In this document: one piece after another, positions 1 to 9,200 of the stretch | Numbering within the stretch: position 1 is the first letter of the stretch | Layout: every line of letters begins with the position of its first letter | NCBI GenBank assembly: GCA_009773555.1 | Contig: WSXZ01000043.1 | Span: 1-41,778, forward strand | Reading direction: 5' to 3' | Source: Methylocystaceae bacterium | Lineage (GTDB): Bacteria > Pseudomonadota > Alphaproteobacteria > Rhizobiales > Beijerinckiaceae | Length of the DNA stretch: 41,778 nt | The notes under the pieces: model-generated | Told to the model about the DNA's origin: nothing | Databases searched by the model: none | Seen by the model: the letters and a program-made list of their open reading frames with translations, nothing else | Position numbers and translations under genes: made by a program

Positions 1-1712
1 GGAACGCAGTCGTCTATCAAGAGTATTCTGTGTTCGGGACGGACCGAAAAGCGGGCAGCGGGCGAGTTCGCCTGATCCGGAGCGCAGCGGGTTTCGAGGT
101 AGGCGCCATGCTTCCTGACGAACAGCTGGCGATTCTTCAGCTGTTGTTCTTCGGCCCATTTCCGTGTCGCGCTGCCGAATTCAAAATGAATAACAGCGGC
201 TGTAGGTTCGTAGAGAACCTTGTAGTTGCTTTTCCATAAATTCACGCAGTAGTCGGTGTCTTCGTAGTATGCGGGCGCGTACGCCTCATCGAACCCCCCC
301 GTAGATCTGAAGAGGTCAGTCCGCGTCATGAGGAAAGCGCCAGAGCAGTAATCGACTTTACGCCGAAACATGACCTCTGGATCGGAAAGTGCGAGCCCCC
401 GACCGTAGCCCGTACAACCGCCATCCTTCGATATTGTGCATCCGGCCTCCTGCACCGTGCCGTCTGGAAGCACCAGCAACCCGCCAACGGCGCCAATCGT
501 TGCGTCGCTATCAATGACGCGGTGGGCTGCTTCGATGGAGCCGTACAGGACCTGCGTATCATTGTTCAATAGAAGAAGATATTTACCGCGGGCATGTGCG
601 GCGCAATGATTGACTGCTCTCAAGTATCCGATGTTGTCTGGGCTGCGGACGATTTTCACGCCACGTAAGCGTTTGAGCCATTGCTCCGTCTCATCGGAGG
701 ATCCGTTGTCGAACAGGATTGTTTCGATGTTCAGATCAGGATTCGCATGCGCGACTTTGCAGAGCGAGTCGACGCATTCAAACGAGAGGTTCGCCCGATT
801 GTAAAGAACAATCACGACCGTAACGTCGGGCATCCCGTCTTTCGTGGGAAAGGCAATGTAAGCATCTGAGCGCATAAAGTTGGCGAGGCGAAAGCTGGCG
901 AGTTCTGAGAACAATCCCTTTGCCGATAAAGTGGACGGTGGGCGTGTCAGTCTCCCTTCGTGTTGACCTTTATGAAGATAGTGCCTGAGCGGGTTGATGC
1001 CGCAGCTAGCTACGTCGGAATTTGTTTTCAGATACCACTGCGACTGAAAAACTTCGCTGGGGTTTCGTCCTTCGAACCCGCCAAAAAAATAATAGTGCGT
1101 TATTGGGCTAAGGCCGCTCTTCGTAACGTCGGCGTTTTCGCCCAGATAGTAGTTGTTGTCGAAAAAGCCGTTTGGATTTGCCAGGCAGCCTCTGCGAAGG
1201 AAATGGAGATAGGCCTCTGTCGCTGTTATGGCAGGTCGGCCTATGCTCGCCGCATACCACTTGGGATCGAATAGCGGATGCGGCCAATAGCCGTTTTCGC
1301 CCCCAACGGCGAGAAAGTGCTCGAGCGGTGTTAGCGACGAAACGCTCGTGCGCATGTATTCTTGTGCGTACCAGGTTGGATCGAAGGCGGGGTTCGGAAT
1401 CCGGTATTCTCTCGCACCAAAAAGTATGAAGTGCTTCAGAGGATCAATCCCCAGTTCGCGCACTCGTGGATAAAGCGTAAGATACGTCCATATTGAAAAA
1501 TGCGGGCTAGGATCCCGCATTTCGCGCCAACCGAATTGCTGATAATGCTGTAACGGATCTAAGCCTCGGGCTCGGACGTCCTCGTTGACGGACAGATACC
1601 AATTTGCATCAAACAAGCCACTTTTCACATACATATCTTGATCAATCGAATGCGTCTTATTATTGCGCGAAAAGATGCCGGCGCTTGCCAACAGTCGGGC
1701 TATTTTTTTCAC
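1..1712 (-). CDS. Multidomain glycosyltransferase (GT2) with N-terminal WY repeats, partial
   Basis: The frame is open from a GTG at 1712 to the window edge, so about 570 residues are visible and the C-terminus is missing. Residues ~34-260 hold six repeats of 37-39 residues with the pattern FDxxWYLxxNxDVxxxGxxPLxHYxxxGxxEGR. A GT-A family 2 domain starts near residue 294. It shows VVIVLYNR, DNGSSDET, the metal-site region LLLLNNDTQV and GGFDEAYAP followed by YYEDTDYC. The last visible residues, ILLIDDCVP, resemble the start of a second glycosyltransferase domain in O-antigen and exopolysaccharide enzymes. It probably adds sugars to a surface polysaccharide at the inner face of the cytoplasmic membrane; donor and acceptor cannot be told. 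The GTG overlaps the TGA of a preceding frame (GTGA). GC content is visibly lower than in the rest of the window. Confidence 0.85.
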   Translation of the reverse strand, partial: MKKIARLLASAGIFSRNNKTHSIDQDMYVKSGLFDANWYLSVNEDVRARGLDPLQHYQQFGWREMRDPSPHFSIWTYLTLYPRVRELGIDPLKHFILFGAREYRIPNPAFDPTWYAQEYMRTSVSSLTPLEHFLAVGGENGYWPHPLFDPKWYAASIGRPAITATEAYLHFLRRGCLANPNGFFDNNYYLGENADVTKSGLSPITHYYFFGGFEGRNPSEVFQSQWYLKTNSDVASCGINPLRHYLHKGQHEGRLTRPPSTLSAKGLFSELASFRLANFMRSDAYIAFPTKDGMPDVTVVIVLYNRANLSFECVDSLCKVAHANPDLNIETILFDNGSSDETEQWLKRLRGVKIVRSPDNIGYLRAVNHCAAHARGKYLLLLNNDTQVLYGSIEAAHRVIDSDATIGAVGGLLVLPDGTVQEAGCTISKDGGCTGYGRGLALSDPEVMFRRKVDYCSGAFLMTRTDLFRSTGGFDEAYAPAYYEDTDYCVNLWKSNYKVLYEPTAAVIHFEFGSATRKWAEEQQLKNRQLFVRKHGAYLETRCAPDQANSPAARFSVRPEHRILLIDDCV

Positions 1713-1873
1713 TTAGACCACCGCGTTAAATGCACGCACGAACTCTCGCCAAATGTCGTTCGGGCTACGCCTAAGATTGAGAGGATGCGTTGCGCAACAT
1801 GATCCGCGCCTTGTTTCCCCAACGAACGAACTGCCAATGTCCAAGGCGCATCTTTGGCGGTTTGTTCACGCGG
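1709..1873 (-). pseudogene. Possible 3' remnant of a gene preceding the glycosyltransferase
   Basis: An open frame of about 54 codons ends in a TGA that overlaps the GTG start of the downstream glycosyltransferase by four bases, as in a translationally coupled operon. It has no ATG, and an in-frame TAA lies just upstream at 1874-1876. The text (including AVRSLGKQGADHVAQRIL) looks protein-like and could be the end of a glycosyltransferase or epimerase, but I do not recognise it. It may be a decayed or truncated neighbour gene, or chance. The rest of the stretch to 2091 shows no convincing gene. Confidence 0.3.
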
Positions 1874-2091
1874 TTAGGGTCACAGCAAACATCATAAGAC
1901 GAAAATATATTAGGGTTTATGGTGGCTTACAAGCCATTCAATATCCGCAAGCGTCCGCCGACAACGACCTCGTATCTTTGACTGAAAGGTAGGATGGAGC
2001 GGCGCGCTCATCCCGTTGTGAAAAGGACTAAGAGTGACGATGCGACCGTGAACCGCAAGACTGCGCCGCGTCTGCGCGTCCCAACCCCTCA

Positions 2092-2877
2092 TCAGCGTTC
2101 CATCTCCTGCAGCGCCGTCAGCGACTCAGGCAACACCTGCCCGCCATCGATCACCAGCGTCTGGCCAGTGATGTAGCCGGCTTCGTCGCTCGCAAAAAAC
2201 AGCGCGGCGTAGGCGATGTCCTCGACGCTTCCGAGCCGGCGTTGTGGGATCGAGGCCGTCATCTGCGCCAAATAGTCTTCGCCGAGTTCGTCCAGTCCTT
2301 CGGTGCGCACATTGCCGGGCAGAACGGCGTTGATGGTGATGCCGTAAGGCGTCAGTTCCAGCGCCGCCGTGCGCATGAAGCCGAGTTGTCCCGCCTTGCT
2401 CGCCGCATAATGCGTCCAACCGGGATAGCCGGTGATCGGGCCGGTGATGGAGGAGGTGAGCACGATCCGCCCCCGACCGCTGCGCGCCAGCGCAGGCGTG
2501 CAGGCCTGCACGCTCAGAAAGGCGCCGGCAAGATTGGTGGACAACACCTCGTTCCATTGCGCCAGCGTCATCTCCATCATACGTGCGGCCGGAAAGACGC
2601 CGGCGTTGGCGCAGAGAATGTCGATGCCGCCATGCCGCTCGAGCGCCGCGGCCGCCATCCGCTCGACATCGCCGGGATCGCCGACATCGGCGGCGAACCC
2701 GCTGGCGCGTCCCCCTTCCGCTCGAATCGCCGCCGCCGCGGCCTCGGCCTGCGCGAGGTCACGGCCAACCACCATCACCTGCGCGCCCTTGGCTGCTAAA
2801 ACACGCGCGACGCCACGGCCGATGCCACGACTGCCGCCGGTGACGATGACCGACCGACCGGCGATGGAGGTAAGCAT
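2092..2877 (-). CDS. SDR family NAD(P)-dependent oxidoreductase
   Basis: This 261-residue classical short-chain dehydrogenase/reductase is expected to be a soluble oxidoreductase for an alcohol or ketone; the substrate is unknown. It has the Rossmann dinucleotide-binding motif TGGSRGIGRG at residues ~13-22, the NAG motif (CANAGVF) near residue 90, the catalytic serine in LTSSITG and the YAASK catalytic Tyr-Lys pair near residue 160. The C-terminal GGQVLPESL is typical of FabG-like members, and the length is normal. The ATG at 2877 has only a weak Shine-Dalgarno. The gene lies 39 bp downstream of the outer-membrane protein gene on the same strand. It may be annotated as 3-oxoacyl-ACP reductase, but nothing nearby supports fatty-acid synthesis. 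Confidence 0.85.
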   Translation of the reverse strand: MLTSIAGRSVIVTGGSRGIGRGVARVLAAKGAQVMVVGRDLAQAEAAAAAIRAEGGRASGFAADVGDPGDVERMAAAALERHGGIDILCANAGVFPAARMMEMTLAQWNEVLSTNLAGAFLSVQACTPALARSGRGRIVLTSSITGPITGYPGWTHYAASKAGQLGFMRTAALELTPYGITINAVLPGNVRTEGLDELGEDYLAQMTASIPQRRLGSVEDIAYAALFFASDEAGYITGQTLVIDGGQVLPESLTALQEMER

Positions 2878-2916
2878 TTTGACGCGGCCCCTCTGCTGGC
2901 GTCCCCTTCGGGCGAA

Positions 2917-3819
2917 TCAATATTTCGCGACGACCGGAGCAACGCCCCAGTTGAAGTGGTAGTTCAGACCGACGCGGACGACATGACCGTCGAAGCGCGT
3001 GCGCGCTTGAGTGGCGTTGGCGAACAACAGGTTCGTGAGCTGCCAATCGGTGGTGATCGCGACGGGATAGGCGGCGGCGCCGAGATCGTAAAAGAGATAT
3101 TCGATCTTGGCGCTCCATTGCGGCCAAAACATCCATTCCAGTCCGCCGCCGGCCGTCCAGCCGACCCGCGTCTGCGAATACCGCCCCTGATTGGCGCCGA
3201 GCAACAAAAAGCCGGAGAAATCATTCGGCACGTGTTGGAAAAAACTCGTGGTGGACGTCGCCTGGCCGTACGCGAGTCCGCCGGTCGCATAAGCAAGCAA
3301 CGTCGGCGTTATGAGATAGCCAAGCCGACCGCGCACCGTGCCGAGAAAATCAAGCGACTTGTTGCTGGCGATGCTCGTCAGCAGGTTGAGTCCGGGCGCT
3401 GGCGTTGGCGCGAGCGTCACGACGGCGGCGGCGCCGTTCGAGCCGGCGAGGCCCTGGATGTCCGTTTCTATTCCAGCGAGAAACGCGCTGTTGAATTGCA
3501 AATCATAGCCGAGTTGGCCGCCGCCAATGAAACCGGCGCCATTCGTCGAGACGCTTCCCGTTCCTGAGATGGCTGCAGCCGCCGCCCACGGGACATTGTC
3601 GGCGCCATTGATGAGAAAGGGCGCCGAAGCGAAGTTGGTCCCCGTGCTTGCGCTCCATGCGCCGCCCGCATTCAAACCGGCATGGAAACCGGTCCACATT
3701 GGCGGCGGAGGCGGAAGATAGGCTGGCGGCGCCTTGAGGGAGGGCAAATCCGCGGCGATCGCCGATCCACTTGCGAACGCCAGCGCCATAACAGCGCCTG
3801 TCAAGAATTTATGGGCCAT
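2917..3819 (-). CDS. Outer membrane beta-barrel protein (Omp25/Omp31 type)
   Basis: About 300 residues. A signal peptide ends at a SAIAAD cleavage site and is followed by a proline-rich stretch (PPAYLPPPPPMWTG). Then FHAGLNAGGAWS opens an eight-stranded-type barrel of alternating Gly- and aromatic-rich strands. The C-terminus (RVGLNYHFNW, then VAKY) is typical of the Rhizobiales immunogenic outer-membrane protein family. LGTVRGRLGYLITPTLLAYATGG and WTAGGGLEWMF are family hallmarks. The role is structural or porin-like in the outer membrane. The ATG at 3819 puts the signal peptide at the N-terminus; a longer frame starting at 3876 adds 19 residues without signal character and is less likely. 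The 186 bp upstream (3820-4005) should hold the promoter. Confidence 0.85.
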   Translation of the reverse strand: MAHKFLTGAVMALAFASGSAIAADLPSLKAPPAYLPPPPPMWTGFHAGLNAGGAWSASTGTNFASAPFLINGADNVPWAAAAAISGTGSVSTNGAGFIGGGQLGYDLQFNSAFLAGIETDIQGLAGSNGAAAVVTLAPTPAPGLNLLTSIASNKSLDFLGTVRGRLGYLITPTLLAYATGGLAYGQATSTTSFFQHVPNDFSGFLLLGANQGRYSQTRVGWTAGGGLEWMFWPQWSAKIEYLFYDLGAAAYPVAITTDWQLTNLLFANATQARTRFDGHVVRVGLNYHFNWGVAPVVAKY

Positions 3820-4005
3820 GACTTTGTTCTCGCCGTTGCAAACGAACTCCAGAAAGATCTGGAGGCAAATGAGCAAGGCGAGAGGCGTTTCGCAATTCGA
3901 ACCTTTCGCTTCGACCGCCCTTTACGCCGTTTCGCGACGGATGTGCCCTTTATACAACAGCAATTGCACCGCTAAAGCGTGGTTTTTTCGGCGTCCGACT
4001 GAGCC

Positions 4006-4776
4006 TTAGCCGGCTGAAATCTTCTTGTCGGGTCGAGCCGGCGAACGACGACGGACAGGCGCCAATTGCGGGACAATTGAAATGACCCGGCCCTCATCCG
4101 ATGATTCGTCATCGCGATCGTCGCGGGCGCTTTTCTCTTGGAGCCGAACGCGCGCCAGATCTTTGCGAACGATGAAGACGAATATGACAAAGGCGCAAAT
4201 CGACAGAGCGGCGACGATGACGTCGAGCGCCACGAATGAGAGCACGCGTTGCGATGCGAGCTCATGTCCCATCAACGCGGCAGAGAGCGACCAGCCCAAC
4301 ACGAGCAGCCGAAGCCCCTTCGGTTCGAATCCGCCGCTTGGCTTTCCGCCATGGATCACGACAAGCAGATATTTGTATGAACTCAGCAACAGATAGAGAG
4401 AGAGGATGAGCAACGCCGAGGGAATGGTAAAATAAGGCGAGAAGCCAAGCGCCATGATGATCAGCGTTTGAGCGACGAGGTCGGCCGAGTTGTCGATGAA
4501 ATATCCATAAAGCGGACGCGCGGCGCCGCGGCCTTCTGAAACGGCGCACACCAGATTCTCGCTGAGCCAATTGCAGGCCAGCCCCAGCGCCACCAGCGCG
4601 AGGAACCAGTTCGACCACCGACTGGCGATAAAGCCAATGGCGACAAGGATGGCGCCGACGAGTCCGGCGTACGTCAGGTGATCCGGCGATATGGCTTCTG
4701 GAATATGCCGCGCGACGAGGGCTGTGAGGCCCCCGCCGTCAGACGACTGGCGTTCGTTTTCCCTGAGGATGGGCAT
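4006..4776 (-). CDS. CDP-alcohol phosphatidyltransferase-like membrane protein with degenerate motif
   Basis: About 256 residues with several hydrophobic segments across residues ~40-200 and a charged, Arg-rich C-terminal tail. The fold is suggested by AISPDHLTYAGLVGAI near the N-terminus and by LYGYFIDNSADL. The latter fits the second half (G-x3-D-x3-D) of the CDP-OH-P transferase signature. The first half (D-G-x2-A-R) is not recognisable; the expected stretch reads LSENLVCAVSEGRG. The protein may therefore be inactive or changed in substrate. The ATG at 4776 is chosen because GAGG lies just ahead of it; the longest frame starts at a TTG at 4869. 250 bp separate it from ackA, so it need not be in the same transcript. 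Confidence 0.55.
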   Translation of the reverse strand: MPILRENERQSSDGGGLTALVARHIPEAISPDHLTYAGLVGAILVAIGFIASRWSNWFLALVALGLACNWLSENLVCAVSEGRGAARPLYGYFIDNSADLVAQTLIIMALGFSPYFTIPSALLILSLYLLLSSYKYLLVVIHGGKPSGGFEPKGLRLLVLGWSLSAALMGHELASQRVLSFVALDVIVAALSICAFVIFVFIVRKDLARVRLQEKSARDDRDDESSDEGRVISIVPQLAPVRRRSPARPDKKISAG

Positions 4777-5026
4777 ACGACCTCGGTCAATGCGCCAATC
4801 GACGTGACGGCGAATTTGCGATTGATTGGTCCTGCGCCGCAGCGGGACAACCACGCGATATATCAGCAATAATTATAAATATTTTGGACGGTTGGGTCCG
4901 GCGGGTCAATTGCTTTTGTTGGGCAGTTCCTGGATCGATGAAGGCGACGGTTGTCAGATTCGGTTGGAGTTCGCCAGGGCGATTCCATTTTGCTCCTGCC
5001 GCAGCGACCGCCGCGCGGAGTCGCAA

Positions 5027-6214
5027 TCACTTGGCCGCAGCGGTCAATCCTGCCGTTTCAATCGTGTGCCGCGCAATCATCGATTCCTCGTCGGTCGGCG
5101 TCACGAACACAGGGATGTGCGACTGGGGCGTCGAGATGACAAGATCATTACGGGAATTGGCCGCCGAGTCGAGCGTCAGCCCTAGCCAGCCGAGACCCTC
5201 GACAACGCCGGCGCGCACGCGCGGCGAATGCTCTCCAATGCCGGCCGTAAATACTAGCGCGTCGAACCCGCCGATCGCCGCCGCGAGCGCCGCGATCTCC
5301 ATTTTGATGCGATGAATAAAATAGGCGATCGCCGCTTGGGCGCGGGGTTCTTCGGACGCCTCGAGCGTACGCATGTCATGAGAGACGCCGGAGAGGCCAA
5401 GGAGCCCGGAGCGTTCATAAAGAAGATGCGACAACTCCTCGGGAGTCATGCCCTCGCTCCGGAGCAGATAAAGCAACAATCCTGGATCGATCTGTCCGCA
5501 GCGGGTGCCCATGGGCAGGCCTTCGAGCGCAGAGAAGCCCATGCTGGCGGCGATCGAACGCCCGCCTTTCATCGCGCAAAGGGATGCGCCATTGCCAAGA
5601 TGAGCGACGATGACGCCGCCTTCGGCGTGAATTGGATCAATCATGCGCAGGCGCCGGGAGATATATTCGTAGGACAATCCGTGAAAGCCGAAACGGCGCA
5701 GACCACGCTCGTAGTAGGAATAGGGAAGCGCATAGGCGTCGTCGACGAAAGCGTGTCCGCGGTGGAAAGCCGTATCGAAACACGCGACCTGCGGCACATG
5801 CGGAAAGGCTTCCTTGGCGCCTTCGATTCCGGCAAGGTTATGCGGCTGATGCAGCGGCGCCAGCGGAATCAATTCGCGCAGTTCCGCGATGGTTTCCGCA
5901 TCGACAATGATTGGCGCGGCGAAGCGCAGCCCGCCATGCACGACTCGGTGCCCGATCGCGCTCACCGCCACAACCGGGTAAGCCTCTTCGAGCCATTCGA
6001 AGATCGCTGCAATCGCCTGCTTGTGCGTGAGCTTGTCGGCGAGGCGGCTGTCGCTTGCGTCTCCATTGACAACGGCCGCGCGAAAACGCGGCTTCGCGCC
6101 CAGCCCTTCGACCGCGCCAGAGACGATCAGCCGCGGCCAATCGGCGTCCGCCGCAAACAGGGCGAATTTCACCGAAGACGACCCGGCGTTAAGCGTGACG
6201 ACGCGATCGGTCAT
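5027..6214 (-). CDS. ackA: Acetate kinase
   Basis: This 395-residue enzyme interconverts acetyl phosphate plus ADP with acetate plus ATP in the cytoplasm. The sequence shows the N-terminal phosphate-binding signature LNAGSSSVK (residues ~8-16), GHRVVHGG, the catalytic-region FDTAFH, HLGNGASLCA, GLPMGTRCGQIDPG and the C-terminal TAGIGEHSP with VTPTDEE. Length and all acetokinase motifs are normal. The ATG at 6214 is preferred over one at 6244 because GGAGG lies at 6225-6229 and it clears the stop of the upstream gene. It follows the GH94 gene by 23 bp on the same strand, so the two are probably co-transcribed. No phosphotransacetylase or phosphoketolase gene is in the window. Confidence 0.95.
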   Translation of the reverse strand: MTDRVVTLNAGSSSVKFALFAADADWPRLIVSGAVEGLGAKPRFRAAVVNGDASDSRLADKLTHKQAIAAIFEWLEEAYPVVAVSAIGHRVVHGGLRFAAPIIVDAETIAELRELIPLAPLHQPHNLAGIEGAKEAFPHVPQVACFDTAFHRGHAFVDDAYALPYSYYERGLRRFGFHGLSYEYISRRLRMIDPIHAEGGVIVAHLGNGASLCAMKGGRSIAASMGFSALEGLPMGTRCGQIDPGLLLYLLRSEGMTPEELSHLLYERSGLLGLSGVSHDMRTLEASEEPRAQAAIAYFIHRIKMEIAALAAAIGGFDALVFTAGIGEHSPRVRAGVVEGLGWLGLTLDSAANSRNDLVISTPQSHIPVFVTPTDEESMIARHTIETAGLTAAAK

Positions 6215-6237
6215 GTCCCTCACGCCTCCGCGCCACG

Positions 6238-9200
6238 CTACCAAACGCGGCGACGTTTCTCCGCTTCGAACGTCTTTCCAAGGTAGTCCACGCGCTCCAG
6301 CCGCAGTTCGCCCTTGGGTTGGAAGGCGTCCGGGCGCGGCTGCAACTCGCCGTTCTCGAATTCAAGGCCAAGCAGCGCATATGCGGCCGACAACATGCGC
6401 GCCGCCGCGCCGGTGTACCAGCTCCACCCGCCTCGCCCTTCATAACCCTCGCCATTATAGACGTCGGCCGGCTGCTGATGCGGCGGCAACCCATAGATGT
6501 CCGCGGCGGCCGGCGACGCGAGCTTGGAGATCGGCGAGATCGCGATCCACGTCTCGAACGCTTTGCGAAAGAGTTCGTCGGCGGCGCGCGAGTCCCCGTC
6601 CTGTTGCGCCTGCGCGGCCAGCTTCGCCAGCGCGTCGACGAACCAGGAAACGCCATGTGAATATTGGCCGCCGTTTTCCCGTACGCCTGGCGGATATTCG
6701 GCGCTGCGCCCGGGATAGGGCTTCGAGTGTTCGTCAAAAGGCGGATGGACGAGCAGCACGCGATCGCCGAGACCGAGAACGGCCAAGGCGTTCTCGATCG
6801 CCTCGCGTCCACGCGCGGCGTCGACGGCGCGCGCCAGAGTCGGCCAGGAGGACGTCATCGCGCTCATCGGCGCGAGTTCCTCGCCATCATCGGCATAGGC
6901 GCGGATGTAGCGGTCGCCGCGCCAGCAGGTCTCAAGCGCGGTCCGAAGCTTCGCGGCGCGTTCGCGATAACGCTCGGCGCGATCGGCGTCGCCCTTCGCC
7001 TCGAACAGCGGCGCCATGTCGAGGAGGATGCCGTGCAGGAAGAAGCCAAGCCACACGCTCTCGCCGCGGCCTTCGTCGCCGACGAGATTCATCCCGTCGT
7101 CCCAGTCGCCAGATCCCATCAACGGCAGCCCGTGGGCGCCGAAACGGTCGAGCGTCCAGTCGATGCCGCGCGCGCAGTGGCCGAGCAGCGTATCCTTGTC
7201 GCGCGACGTCAGCGGCACGGTGGCTTCGCCCTCCTGATCTTTCGGGACGGGACTTGCCTCGAGGAAGGTCTCGACCTCGTCGAGGATGGCGTAGTCTCCA
7301 CTCCCCCGGACATAGCGAACCGTCACATACGGCAACCACAAGTGCGGATCCGACGAGTGCGTGCGGTCCGCGAGGCCCGTGCCGCCATTGGGCGCGCGAT
7401 GCCACCATTTGCAGGCGTCGCCCTCGATATATTGATGCGCGGCGTGCAGCAGAATTTGAGCCCGGGCGCGCTCGGGCGCGAGATGGATGAGGGGTATGAC
7501 GTCCTGCAGCTGGTCGCGATAGCCGGTGGCGCCGGAACGCTGTGAAGGACCCGTGCGTCCCCACAGGCGCGCGGCGAGCAATTGATAGGGCAGCCAGTCG
7601 TTGACCAGACGGTCGAAGTCGGGACGATTGGTCTTGATGCGCAACACGGACAATTGTTCGTCCCATGCGCGCGCATTCGCCGCGAGTTCGGCATAGGCGT
7701 GTTGGGGATCGCGCGCGTAATCGGCGAGCCGCTTCGCGTCTTCGATCGTCGTCGTCTGTCCCAGCGCCACGACGACGACGGCTTCTTCTCCCGCCGGCAC
7801 GTCGATCGCGCCGCTGAACGCGGCGACTTTCCGTTCATGCGCGGGCGCGCCCGCGTCCGGATGGCCGTGCTCGACCATGTAAGGCAGGTAAGGATCGCGG
7901 CTCTCATGCCCCAGGAAGCGGCGACGCGACGTCTCGGCGAATTCCGCCGGTATCGACGTCGTCACAAAGGCCCAGCCCTGCACGAAATTATTGCGAGGAT
8001 TGCGGAAGTAGATCGAATGCACATTTTCATCGATGATCGATTCCAAAACGCCGAGACTTTCGTTCGGCGTTTCCGCCAATACGATTTCCATTGACGGCGT
8101 GATCTGCAGCAGACGCTCATGGTCGGTCTTGTTGCGGATCTTCAGGATCTTGAACTCGATCGGCTGCGTGGGGCTGACGAATACGGTCATCTCGAGCTCA
8201 AGATGATCGCGCTCGGCGCGAAAAACCGCGGCGCCCGGCGAAAACGTCACCTGATATTCCGCGTCGCGACGGCGCAGCGGAACGAAGGTCGGACTATGCG
8301 CGTCGGTGCGGGCGAGATCATAGACGTAGATCCTCTGCCCGGCCGGCGCCATGCGCCCCTCGCCCATGCGAAACGGCGTGAAGCTGTTTAAGCGCGAATT
8401 GCCGTGGAAAGAAAAAATTTCGCCGTCATTCGTGAGCACTGCGCCCTGCCCGAAAGCGTTCGCGATCACGTGGCCGAAAGGACGCGGCGTTCCGGGCGCA
8501 AGCGCGACGCTCCGCCCGTCTTGAGAAAAGGCGTAGCGCGGCTTCTTGGGCGGGGGCGGCAGGATGAGCCCGCGGCGGCGCGACAACGCCTTGTTCAGCG
8601 TCTCAGGCGCGACGGGGGCTATCCGCAGATGCCGTGCAATGGAATCCGTCGCGCGTCCCATGTCGCGCGCCCAGCCGTCGACCATGATCAGTTCCGTCGC
8701 GCCGGCGGCCGGCAGTTCGACTTCGACGCGCAGACTGGCGCAGGGCTCGAAGCCGTAGAGCAGACCTTCGTCCTTCGGATCGCGGGGCGCCGCCAATCCA
8801 AGCAGGCTGTCCGGCGCATAGGTCGATCCCATTCCATAGAAACGCGACTTCACATCCTCATAGCCGACAACGGAGATCTTCGCGTCAGCGCCCGCGCCGA
8901 TGGCGTGAAAGCCGATTTCCGGCGACAGCCGGCGATCGGACTGGCGCCGCGCCCCGCCCTTGAGCAAACGATTCTGGGCGAAAATCGCGTTCAGCGATCG
9001 GACGTACCAAGTGCCGATGTGAATCCCGTTGTACGCAGCGTCGCGAAGCTCGACGCCGGTCTCGTTCAGCACCCACTCACGCAGCGACGCCAGCATCAAT
9101 TTACGATGACGCTGCTCGAGATTGACGATCTTCAGTCGGGTGATTTCGACCGCTTCGTCGGCGGCGAGCGAGACGCGCGCTTCGATGGCGAATCCGTTGC

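Noticed and set aside
6021-7490. 489-residue plus-strand open frame
   Set aside because: It crosses the ends of ackA and the GH94 gene in antisense and is extremely Arg/Ser-rich, as expected of a shadow.
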